Below are positions 1 through 6,352 of a stretch of 9,022 bases of DNA, piece by piece. The notes under the pieces are model-generated. The model ran no database searches. It saw only the letters and a list, made by a program, of their open reading frames with translations, and was not told the origin of the DNA. Made by a program: the position numbers and the translations under genes. Source of the DNA: JAPLHV01 sp964464245 (GTDB taxonomy: Bacteria > Caldisericota > JANLFM01); contig CAYXFH010000132.1 of NCBI GenBank assembly GCA_964464245.1, positions 1-9,022 on the forward strand. Direction: 5' to 3'. Position 1 is the first letter of the stretch, and each line of letters starts with the position of its first letter.

Positions 1-1038
1 ACCGTAGACGGCGAAGAGCAGCCAAACTTCCCAAGAGAAAGCCAAGAAGGCAAAACCGAGATAAACTGCGGCAAAGACCAGCAAACCGCCCACCAGCACC
101 CATTTCCTCCCCATGCGATCGGAAAGATGACCCAAGAAAGGGCTGGCCCCAGCGTAAGTCAGGTTGTAAAGGGCATAGGCGAGCACCACCAATGTGGGGC
201 TGAAGCCGATGGATTGAGCGCGCAAAATCAAGAAGACATCAGAGGAGTTGGCTAGGGCGAAGACTCCCCAGGCCAGTAGATAGAGACGGAAGGGTCTGGG
301 CATGCTGGCCCAAACTGCCTTGGGGGCCTGGGCCGGCGAGGGAGCCCGCCGCCGCTCCTTCACAAACAGCACCAAGAATGCTCCGAGCAATCCCGGGATG
401 ACAGCGAGGATAAAAATCAGACGAAGGTTGTCATTGGTCATGGAGATCAGCAGAAGGGCAAGAAGGGGGCCTACCACGGCGCCCATCGTATCCATCGCCC
501 GATGCCAACCGAAGGCGCGGCCTCTCATCTCGGGAGCGACGCTGTCAGCCAGGAGAGCATCGCGTGGGGAAGAACGCATCCCTTTTCCGAAACGATCGGC
601 GATGCGAGCGCCCATGACCATCGGCCAACCGGCGGCCAGAGCAAGCAACGGCTTGGAGAGAGCGGAAAGGGTATAACCGAAAAGGAGGAAAGGTCGCCTG
701 CGTCCGGAGCGATCCGACCACCGGCCGGCCACGACCTTCAGCAGGCTGGCGGTAGCTTCGGCGACCCCTTCGATCAGTCCGATCACTGAGGCTGGAGCGC
801 CTAGAACGCTGCTAAGGAAGATTGGGGTTAGCGGGTAAAGCATTTCCGAGGCGACATCGGCGAAGAAGGAGACCAATCCCAAGCGCACCACATTGGGGTG
901 GAGGCCACGCAAGGGACCGCGCCGAACCGCTTCATCAGTCGGGTTCTCCTCATTCAAGGAGAGATGAGTCAACTGGCCTTGTATTCTCCCCTTTTTTTTC
1001 AATTCGTTCGCTGTTGGAATGGTATTGTCACTTTCCAC
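1..1038 (-). CDS. MFS transporter, C-terminal end outside the window
   Basis: A major facilitator superfamily membrane transporter; 346 residues are visible and the reading frame stays open to the left edge. It should move a small solute across the cytoplasmic membrane by proton coupling, but the substrate cannot be read from sequence. Hydrophobic segments begin near residue 50 (VVRLGLVSFFADVASEM). The MFS loop 2-3 motif is at 109-116 (DRSGRRRP), a basic signature with RFGKGMRSSPRDALLADS lies at 149-166, a basic central loop falls around 226-245, and the repeated loop motif is SDRMGRK at 306-312. The pattern recalls the MJ1317-like MFS group, often annotated as multidrug or sugar efflux. The start is uncertain. 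I chose GTG at 1038 because GGGGGA lies 6 bases upstream; TTG at 972 or 957 would remove 22 or 27 residues and still keep every membrane segment. It lies 150 bases after dinB, with its own promoter candidate. Confidence 0.9.
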   Translation of the reverse strand, partial: MESDNTIPTANELKKKGRIQGQLTHLSLNEENPTDEAVRRGPLRGLHPNVVRLGLVSFFADVASEMLYPLTPIFLSSVLGAPASVIGLIEGVAEATASLLKVVAGRWSDRSGRRRPFLLFGYTLSALSKPLLALAAGWPMVMGARIADRFGKGMRSSPRDALLADSVAPEMRGRAFGWHRAMDTMGAVVGPLLALLLISMTNDNLRLIFILAVIPGLLGAFLVLFVKERRRAPSPAQAPKAVWASMPRPFRLYLLAWGVFALANSSDVFLILRAQSIGFSPTLVVLAYALYNLTYAGASPFLGHLSDRMGRKWVLVGGLLVFAAVYLGFAFLAFSWEVWLLFAVYG

Positions 1039-1049
1039 TGTATTTCCCC

Positions 1050-1078
1050 CTGGGAGTTGTCATGGCACATACTCCCAG
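1050..1078 (-). promoter_or_regulatory. Hairpin in the MFS leader next to the ribosome binding site
   Basis: Perfect 8-base arms CTGGGAGT (1078-1071) and ACTCCCAG (1057-1050) enclose an inner TGT/ACA pairing with a single bulged A, giving an 11-pair stem on a 6-base loop. The last stem base is the first G of the GGGGGA Shine-Dalgarno-like run, so the fold abuts the proposed start at 1038. There is no U-run on either strand, so it is not an ordinary intrinsic terminator. It may be a translational control hairpin or a dyad operator for a repressor. This is inference from the symmetry only. Confidence 0.5.
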
Positions 1079-1143
1079 ATTGATTCGCCTTGTCCGTGGA
1101 GGAAGCAGTTTCCGGAATGGACGGGGATGCAATCAGTAGCGCG

Positions 1144-1172
1144 ATTCTATGTTGAGATCCTTGCAAAGACAA
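1144..1172 (-). promoter_or_regulatory. Candidate promoter of the MFS gene
   Basis: On the minus strand TTGTCT (1172-1167) is followed by a 17-base spacer and TAGAAT (1149-1144), a good sigma-A/sigma-70 match. Transcription would begin near 1137, leaving a leader of about 100 bases before the GTG at 1038. An imperfect inverted repeat (GGATCTTG ... CAAGGATC, about 1155-1177) covers the -35 box and could be an operator. This suggests the transporter can be expressed separately from dnaE-dinB, although read-through from dinB is also possible because no clear terminator is seen between them. Confidence 0.5.
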
Positions 1173-1188
1173 GATCCTGCCGTCACGC

Positions 1189-2403
1189 CTACCCCTGCGA
1201 ACCCTTCCCTTTATCAGGCGGTTTCAGTGACCTGCTTCGGAATTCACCCTGGTGGAAGAGGCTGGCACGTGATACCGTCCCCTCCCCATATTTCCCCCGG
1301 ATCTGGTCGAGAGTACGAGAAAGGGAAGCCTGATGGGTTTCACGAAAGCTGGGAAAGGTCACTGCGTCGCCACTTCGGCTCAACTGAGAGAGGCTCACTC
1401 CCAGCAATCGGACGCGTTTCGGCCATCCTTTCTGAAACAGGGCTCGCACCACAAGGAAGAGGTCGTCGTCACTATCGATGGACTGTTTCAAGGTCTGCGC
1501 CCGGGTTGTGGTTTGGAAATTGGGGTCGCGTAGCTTGATCGTCACCCGACTGGTCCGCCAACCCTCCGCTCGCAACTGGCGAGCCAAGGCATCGCTGATC
1601 TCCAGCAGCGCCTTGAGCATCTCGGCTGAGTCGGAAAGATCCTCAGCGAAGGTCCCCTCAGAACCCATCGACTTGCGGTCACAATCCGGAACCACTGGGC
1701 GCGGATCGATTCCTTGGGCGTAGAGGAGAAGATCCTGACCCAACTTGCCGAACTCCACCCGAAGGAAGGCAGGGGGCAGGGCAAGGAGGTCGCGCACTGC
1801 CCGCAATCCTGACTGGGCCAGCTTCTCCCGGGTGCGAAAGCCCACCCCTGGCAGCTCCCCCAGGGGAAGCTGGTGGAGAAAACCCAAGGCGTCTTTCTCC
1901 AGGATAGCGGTGAAGCCGTGCGGCTTCTGCCAACCGGAAGCAATCTTGGCCAGGAACTTGTTGTAGGAGAGGCCCACTGAGCAAGAGAGGCCAACCTCTT
2001 CCTGGATGCGGTCTTGAATAGCGTGGCCGATCTCTTCCGCTGTCCCGAAGAGATGCAGGGAGCCCGTCACGTCCAAGTAGGCCTCATCGAAGCCCATCGA
2101 CTCCACCAGGGGGGTGTACTCTTCCAGGATGTGGTGAAAGGCGCGCGAAGCCTCAGCGTAGCGGTGCATCCGCACAGGCAGGAAAATCGCCTGGGGACAG
2201 AGCTGCTTGGCCTGCCAGAGCGGCATGGCCGAATGCACCCCGAAAGCCCGGGCAGGGTAGCTGGCCGCTGAGACCACTCCTCGCTTGGTATTGTGCCCCC
2301 CCACAATGACTGGTTTGCCTCGCAGGCTGGGATCGTCCAACTCCTCTACCGAGGCGAAGAAAGCGTCCATGTCGACGTGCAGGATGCATCGTTTAGGGGA
2401 CAT
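1189..2403 (-). CDS. dinB: DNA polymerase IV (Y-family translesion polymerase)
   Basis: A 404-residue Y-family polymerase that copies past damaged template bases at low fidelity. The palm motif HVDMDAFFASVE (9-20) supplies Asp11 and the likely steric gate Phe16, and GFDEAYLDVTG (104-114) supplies the catalytic Asp106 and Glu107. The finger motif with YPARAFGVHSAMP is at 49-61, the thumb helix-hairpin-helix with LPGVGFRTREKL at 184-195, and the little finger domain spans about 245-345. The catalytic set is intact, so this is an active DinB rather than the dead ImuB type. The C-terminal beta-clamp motif usual in DinB (QLSLF-like) is degenerate: the equivalent stretch reads DAVTFPSF at 346-353. 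The ATG at 2403 lies 7 bases after the dnaE stop, with AAGG about 10 bases upstream, so it is co-transcribed with dnaE and probably under the same LexA control. The length is slightly above the E. coli protein (351 residues). Confidence 0.95.
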   Translation of the reverse strand: MSPKRCILHVDMDAFFASVEELDDPSLRGKPVIVGGHNTKRGVVSAASYPARAFGVHSAMPLWQAKQLCPQAIFLPVRMHRYAEASRAFHHILEEYTPLVESMGFDEAYLDVTGSLHLFGTAEEIGHAIQDRIQEEVGLSCSVGLSYNKFLAKIASGWQKPHGFTAILEKDALGFLHQLPLGELPGVGFRTREKLAQSGLRAVRDLLALPPAFLRVEFGKLGQDLLLYAQGIDPRPVVPDCDRKSMGSEGTFAEDLSDSAEMLKALLEISDALARQLRAEGWRTSRVTIKLRDPNFQTTTRAQTLKQSIDSDDDLFLVVRALFQKGWPKRVRLLGVSLSQLSRSGDAVTFPSFRETHQASLSRTLDQIRGKYGEGTVSRASLFHQGEFRSRSLKPPDKGKGSQG

Positions 2404-2410
2404 CGTTCAC

Positions 2411-5400
2411 TTACCTTACACCCGTTCTTTCCGGGACAGCTACTCTGGCCATCTCGGAAAGGCGCAGGCCGTCCGGAAGGGGCTCCCGCCCTCCTTCTTC
2501 CGGCGGGTTCCAAGGGGTCAGCTCTCGAAGGATGAACTCGCGAGCGCCCTGGCGCTCGACCACTTCTCCCTCCAGCAAGAGGATGGAGCGCGCGCGCAGT
2601 CGCAGGGCAAAGCGCCGTGCCTCGGCGGGAAGGAGCACGCCCTCCCATTGTCCGGCCAGGTCAAAGAGGCAGAGGAAGGCCATCCGCTCGCCTCCCCGGG
2701 TCTTTTCCAGGCGGTAGTGGACCAGGATGGCCGCCGCTTTGAGAGTCGAGCCGGGCTTCAACTGGCGCAAGCGGGCGCCCCCCTCTGGGGAGTAGGGGGC
2801 CAGGGCGGCGCGGTGCAAGGCGAGGGGGTTGGGCAAGTAGATCTCGGTGGCTTGCCAAGACAGGTTCGCTTCCTCGGACGGACTGAAGGGCTCCAACTGG
2901 AAATCGGGCCCCTCCTTGGGCGGGGCGAAGAGGGAGCCTTTCTCCCGGGCTAAACGGATGGCGCGCGACAGCCGGGCCAAGAGAGTGGGGCGGTTGAAGC
3001 CCAAGCCGTCCAAGGCGCCTCCCTGGATGAGAGCCGCCAAGGCCCCACGGTCGACCAGCGGGTAGAGGCGCAGGCAGAGATCCTCCAGGCTGGTGAAGCC
3101 TCCTGGCGGACGCAGTCGTAAGATCTCGCCGATCTGAGTTGGGCCGAGATCTTTCAAATAAGCCAGCCCCAAGCGAATCCCTCCGCTTTCCCTCCGCTTT
3201 CCCCCCGTTTCCGCGGGCGCCATTGAGGGTGACGGGGGGCAGGCCCCCTCCAGGGTACAGGCTGCCTGGCTGCGGTTGATGTCCGGCGCCAATACCGAGA
3301 TCCCGGACAGCACGGCCTCTTGGGTGTAGACGAAGGGAGGATAGTAACCCATTTGGGTGGAGAGGAGCACGGCGAAGAAGTGCGCCGGGTGATGCCGCTT
3401 GAGCCAGGCGTTGCGGTAGGCGACGATAGCATAACTGGCGCTGTGGGCTTTGTTGAAACCGTAACCGGCAAACTTCTCCAGCACGGCGAAGGCTTCGCGG
3501 GCGACTCCCTCTTCCACGCCCAGCTTTTGCGCGCCATCCAGGAAGCGAGGCTGGAGGGCGCGGATGGCCTCGTCATCCTTCTCCCCCATGGCCTTGCGCA
3601 GAATGTCAGCCTCTCCCAAAGTTAGGCCGCCCAGTTGTCGGGCCACCTGCATGACCTGTTCCTGGTAGAGGACGACACCGTAGGTCTCCTGGAGGATCGG
3701 CCGCAGCAGAGGATGCAGGTAGCGAACCGCCTCCTCGCCCCGGTGGCGGCGTACAAAGGGCTGCATCATCCCTCCCTGGAGAGGCCCAGGGCGATAGAGG
3801 GAAAGGGCGGCGGCCAGCTCCCCCAAGGAGCGCGGCTGAATCTTCATTAACAAAGAGCGCAAGCCGCTGCTCTCCAGTTGAAAGACGCCCAGCGTGCGCC
3901 CTTGGGCGATCATCTCCCAGGTGTCGGCGTCGTCGATGGGGATCTCCCCGGCCTTGCTTACTCGCACCAAGGCTGTTCCAGCCGGGGTATCGCACCCGGC
4001 CCTCTTCAGCGTCTCCTCGATGATGGCCAGGCTGCGGGAGCCGAGAAAATCCATCTTCAGAAAACCTAGAGCAGCCAAGGTGTGCATATCGTATTGGGTG
4101 ACGACTCCCTCCGGGGTGACAGCCAGGGGCAGCTCCTGCCGCACCGCCCCCCGGCTGATGACGAATCCGCAGGGGTGGGTGGTGAGGTGGTGGAGCTGGC
4201 CCACCAGTCGCCGCGCCAGCGCCAGCCAGGAGCAGGCCTCCTCGCTGCGGGCCTGACCCTGCTGAGCCTCCCGCTGGAATTGGTCGATCTCCTGTTTCCC
4301 CTTGCCCAGGACTTTGCCTACCTCCCGCAAGGCGCCCTGCAGACGAAAGGTGGCAAAGCCGCCGACGTGGACGATACGCTCGGCCCCGTACTTAGCGCGA
4401 ACGTAATCCATCAGTTCCTCGCGGCGATCCCAGTCGATATCCAGGTCGATATCCGGGGGGTCTTGGCCGCGCTCCGGGTTGAGGAAGCGCTCGAAGAGGA
4501 GCCCCTCGGCGAGGGGATCCACCCAGGTGATGCGCAGCAGGTAGGAGACGATGCTGGAGGCGGCCGAGCCGCGTCCGAAGACGGCGATCCCCCGGCGTTG
4601 GGCTTCCTCCACCAGATCCCAAACGAGGAGGAAGTAACCGGCGTAGCCGAGTCGTTCGATCCAGCCCAATTCATCTTCCAAACGCCGGCATGCGTCAGGC
4701 CGGTCTCCTGGGTACTTGTCCGGGAGGCGACGGCAGCAGATTTGTCGCAACAGTCCGGCTTCCTCTTGGGGGCTGCGGCCGGCGTGGGGCAGGCGCAGTG
4801 AGAAGGGCGGAAAACGGAAGCGCAGGCTTTCAGCCAGCTCCAAAGTATGACGCAGGGCCTGCGGACAGGAGGCAAAGGCTTGTGTCATCTCGGCCGCCGG
4901 GCGCAGGTAGCAGTTGCTGCCGCTGCGCTTGGCCGGGTGAGGTTCACCACGCCGGGTGAGGGTGCGGATGCAGCAGGCAATCTCATAGAGGGGCTGGTCG
5001 GCCGGCTCCAGAAAATGCACATCGTTGGCCACCAGGGCGGGCACAGCCAACCTCTTGCCAAGGTTCAGCAGGCGGCGTACGCGAGACGCTTCTCCTTGCT
5101 CGCCGTGCCAGGATAGCTCCAGGTGCAGGCGTGGGCCGAAGGCCTGTCGCGCGTCGCCCAAGAGCGCCCGGGCTTCTCCCTCTCTCTCCGGCGACAAGAG
5201 CGAGGCCAAGAGGCTCTCGCCCTGGCCGAGGAGCAAGTGCAACCCCCCGGCGTCAGCCAGCGCCTTCTGCCAGGGAACTTGGGGAGGGAAACCGATCGGT
5301 CCCTCCAAATGGGCTGCGTTGAGCAAGCCCAGCAAGTGGGCGTACCCGATCTCGTCTTCCACCAAAAGAAGGGCGGTGCGGGGGAAGCGCTCCGGCTCGC

Positions 5401-5614
5401 CGCGGAAGCAGGAGAGCTCTACTCCTAATAGGGGACGCACCTCGTAGCGGGGGGCCAGACGAAAGAACTCCACCGCACGGGCCAGTGAATCCCGGTCGGT
5501 CAGAGCCAGGGTCTTCATCCCCAACGCCTGGGCCTTGGCCAGTAAAGCCTCCGGCGTGGCGGTGGAGTCGAGAAAGCTGCCGTCGGAGTGGACGTGCAAG
5601 TGAATAAAATCCAT
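2411..5614 (-). CDS. dnaE: DnaE-family DNA polymerase III alpha subunit, probably SOS-controlled
   Basis: A 1067-residue C-family polymerase. The N-terminal PHP domain (1-210) opens with HLHVHSDGSFLD (5-16). GRGSAASS (347-354) and the palm motif PDIDLDID (387-394) give catalytic Asp388 and Asp390; KMDFLG (520-525) gives the third Asp522. YGFNKAHSASYAIVAYR (718-734) is the fingers region, helix-hairpin-helix modules lie near 815-880, a possible clamp motif QLEPF is at 906-910, and an OB domain spans about 955-1035. The protein ends soon after the OB fold, so the tau-binding tail of replicative E. coli-type alpha (1160 residues) is missing, as in DnaE2/ImuC error-prone polymerases. In the PHP domain the usual TDH is TDR (40-42 region, Arg41), so nuclease activity is doubtful. 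The start is ATG 5614, with GGAGAG at 5624-5619. ATG 5638 is an alternative, close to the predicted transcription start. It heads an operon with dinB. Whether it is the main replicase or an accessory polymerase is inferred, not proven. Confidence 0.93.
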   Translation of the reverse strand: MDFIHLHVHSDGSFLDSTATPEALLAKAQALGMKTLALTDRDSLARAVEFFRLAPRYEVRPLLGVELSCFRGEPERFPRTALLLVEDEIGYAHLLGLLNAAHLEGPIGFPPQVPWQKALADAGGLHLLLGQGESLLASLLSPEREGEARALLGDARQAFGPRLHLELSWHGEQGEASRVRRLLNLGKRLAVPALVANDVHFLEPADQPLYEIACCIRTLTRRGEPHPAKRSGSNCYLRPAAEMTQAFASCPQALRHTLELAESLRFRFPPFSLRLPHAGRSPQEEAGLLRQICCRRLPDKYPGDRPDACRRLEDELGWIERLGYAGYFLLVWDLVEEAQRRGIAVFGRGSAASSIVSYLLRITWVDPLAEGLLFERFLNPERGQDPPDIDLDIDWDRREELMDYVRAKYGAERIVHVGGFATFRLQGALREVGKVLGKGKQEIDQFQREAQQGQARSEEACSWLALARRLVGQLHHLTTHPCGFVISRGAVRQELPLAVTPEGVVTQYDMHTLAALGFLKMDFLGSRSLAIIEETLKRAGCDTPAGTALVRVSKAGEIPIDDADTWEMIAQGRTLGVFQLESSGLRSLLMKIQPRSLGELAAALSLYRPGPLQGGMMQPFVRRHRGEEAVRYLHPLLRPILQETYGVVLYQEQVMQVARQLGGLTLGEADILRKAMGEKDDEAIRALQPRFLDGAQKLGVEEGVAREAFAVLEKFAGYGFNKAHSASYAIVAYRNAWLKRHHPAHFFAVLLSTQMGYYPPFVYTQEAVLSGISVLAPDINRSQAACTLEGACPPSPSMAPAETGGKRRESGGIRLGLAYLKDLGPTQIGEILRLRPPGGFTSLEDLCLRLYPLVDRGALAALIQGGALDGLGFNRPTLLARLSRAIRLAREKGSLFAPPKEGPDFQLEPFSPSEEANLSWQATEIYLPNPLALHRAALAPYSPEGGARLRQLKPGSTLKAAAILVHYRLEKTRGGERMAFLCLFDLAGQWEGVLLPAEARRFALRLRARSILLLEGEVVERQGAREFILRELTPWNPPEEGGREPLPDGLRLSEMARVAVPERTGVR
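3179..3211. repeat. 11-base tandem repeat inside dnaE
   Basis: On the plus strand CCCTCCGCTTT occurs twice back to back (3179-3189 and 3190-3200), followed by a third, diverged copy. In dnaE it encodes part of a polar linker (residues about 789-812, rich in Pro, Gly, Lys, Arg) between the fingers region and the helix-hairpin-helix modules. The unit is not a multiple of three, so gain or loss of one copy would shift the dnaE frame. Confidence 0.75.
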
Positions 5615-5618
5615 CGGT

Positions 5619-5624
5619 CTCTCC
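5619..5624 (-). promoter_or_regulatory. Ribosome binding site that decides the dnaE start
   Basis: GGAGAG on the minus strand ends 4 bases before ATG 5614, which begins MDFIHLHVHS, the usual beginning of DnaE proteins. The in-frame upstream ATG at 5626 has no comparable site, and the ATG at 5722 lies upstream of the predicted promoter. Confidence 0.7.
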
Positions 5625-5645
5625 ATCCAAAGTGCCATTTTCGCT

Positions 5646-5674
5646 AGTATTGAACTAATGTTTACATTTGTCAA
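5646..5674 (-). promoter_or_regulatory. Promoter of the dnaE-dinB operon
   Basis: On the minus strand a perfect -35 box TTGACA (5674-5669) is followed by exactly 17 bases and the -10 box AATACT (5651-5646). Transcription should begin near 5639. The spacer is almost entirely occupied by a LexA-box-like sequence (5652-5663), so bound LexA would block RNA polymerase. Confidence 0.75.
5652..5663. promoter_or_regulatory. Putative LexA operator of dnaE-dinB
   Basis: GAACTAATGTTT on the plus strand matches the Gram-positive LexA (Cheo/SOS) box core GAAC-N4-GTTY. Against the Bacillus consensus CGAACRNRYGTTYC the core half-sites fit, while the outer bases and one spacer base differ. It sits precisely between the -35 and -10 boxes of the dnaE promoter, the expected place for a repressor. 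Confidence 0.65.
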
Positions 5675-5712
5675 GAGGAAACACACCAATCGATGAATAA
5701 ATATTTCCTTTT

Positions 5713-5724
5713 GAACGAACATTC
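5713..5724. promoter_or_regulatory. Putative LexA operator of lexA (autoregulation)
   Basis: GAACGAACATTC on the plus strand matches GAAC-N4-GTTC except for one base (ATTC instead of GTTC), and its inner four bases fit the Bacillus RNRY spacer. It ends two bases before the lexA -10 box, so LexA bound here would repress its own gene. An overlapping CGAA-CA-TTCG symmetry (5716-5725) is also visible. Confidence 0.6.
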
Positions 5725-5726
5725 GC

Positions 5727-5732
5727 TATACT
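5727..5732 (+). promoter_or_regulatory. -10 box of lexA, predicted leaderless transcript
   Basis: TATACT is a good -10 hexamer. Usual spacing puts the transcription start 7 bases after its end, at 5739, which is the A of the lexA ATG. No Shine-Dalgarno sequence lies before that ATG, consistent with a leaderless message. The matching -35 region (TTTCCT at 5704-5709) is weak. Confidence 0.55.
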
Positions 5733-5738
5733 ACCGAC

Positions 5739-6338
5739 ATGCGACTAAAAAAAGAGTTGTCCCCAAGCCAAAAAAAGATCTACGAGTACCTGAAAGAACG
5801 CGCCCAACAGGGCAAGACTCCGCCGACCGTCCGCGAGATTGCTGCTGCAGTCGGCTCCCCTGGACCTTCTTCGGTGCAGTACCAATTGGTGAACTTGGAG
5901 AAGAAGGGTTTCCTGAGACGTTCCCCGCTGCACTCACGTTCCATGGAGGTGATCGGGTTACCGCCTATCGCCAGGCAAGCGCCGATTGTTGGGCGGGTTC
6001 GAGCCGGGCTCCCCAATGCCGCCGAAGAAGAGATCGTCGGGCATTTCCCTATCCCCGATTTCTTCAAGGGGAAGGATTGCTTTGTGTTGGAAGTGAAAGG
6101 CGACTCGATGATCGGGGCCGGCATCCAAGCCGGAGACTTTGTAGTGGTTGAGCGCCGCAGCGAGGCTGCCAACGGGGAGCTGGTAGTGGCTCTTATCGGT
6201 GAGGAAGCTACCCTCAAGCGGTTGCGGAAATTCGGGGGAAAAGTGGCGCTGGAGGCAGCCAACCCGAAGTACACAGACATTGAGCCGGAACAACTGCAAA
6301 TTTTGGGAAAGGTTGTGGGCCTCTTCCGGACCCTTTAG
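5739..6338 (+). CDS. lexA: LexA repressor, SOS response regulator
   Basis: A 199-residue LexA that represses DNA-damage genes and self-cleaves when RecA filaments form. The N-terminal winged helix (about 7-70) includes the LexA hallmark TVREIAAAVG (30-39) and the recognition helix SSVQYQLVNLEKKGFLRR (44-61). The Ala-Gly cleavage bond is at 89-90 (GRVRAGLP). The S24 peptidase fold carries GDSM with nucleophile Ser123, and the catalytic Lys is Lys160 in EEATLKRL. All key residues are present, and the length is typical (about 200). The ATG at 5739 gives the standard N-terminus (LSPSQKKIYEYLKE) but has no ribosome binding site; the -10 box position points to leaderless translation. It is divergent from dnaE-dinB and shares the control region with it. 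The DUF72 gene follows after 14 bases and probably shares the transcript. Confidence 0.97.
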   Translation: MRLKKELSPSQKKIYEYLKERAQQGKTPPTVREIAAAVGSPGPSSVQYQLVNLEKKGFLRRSPLHSRSMEVIGLPPIARQAPIVGRVRAGLPNAAEEEIVGHFPIPDFFKGKDCFVLEVKGDSMIGAGIQAGDFVVVERRSEAANGELVVALIGEEATLKRLRKFGGKVALEAANPKYTDIEPEQLQILGKVVGLFRTL

Positions 6339-6340
6339 CA

Positions 6341-6346
6341 AGGAGG
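6341..6346 (+). promoter_or_regulatory. Ribosome binding site of the DUF72 gene
   Basis: AGGAGG lies 6 bases before ATG 6353. It touches the in-frame GTG at 6347 directly, so that upstream GTG cannot be served by it and ATG 6353 is the start. Confidence 0.8.
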
Positions 6347-6352
6347 GTGGAT

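Noticed and set aside
1000..1020. GCGAACGAATT upstream of the MFS gene as a third LexA box
   Set aside because: Only the first half-site GAAC is present; the second half reads TGAA instead of GTTC.
1050..1078. Hairpin as an intrinsic terminator or E. coli-type SOS box
   Set aside because: No T-run follows on either strand, and the spacing does not fit CTG-N10-CAG or GAAC-N4-GTTC.
302..1538. Several plus-strand open frames over the MFS gene and dinB
   Set aside because: The minus-strand translation gives a clean MFS protein and DinB; the plus frames have compositions typical of shadow frames.
2285..2953. Plus-strand open frame of 222 codons across the dinB/dnaE junction
   Set aside because: It is antisense to two well-supported genes and has no family motif.
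4082..4801. Plus-strand open frame of 239 codons inside dnaE
   Set aside because: It lies antisense to the DnaE catalytic core, whose motifs are all intact; open antisense frames are common at this G+C content.
5615..5722. Extended dnaE start at ATG 5722
   Set aside because: It lies upstream of the predicted promoter and would add 36 residues before the family's usual N-terminus.
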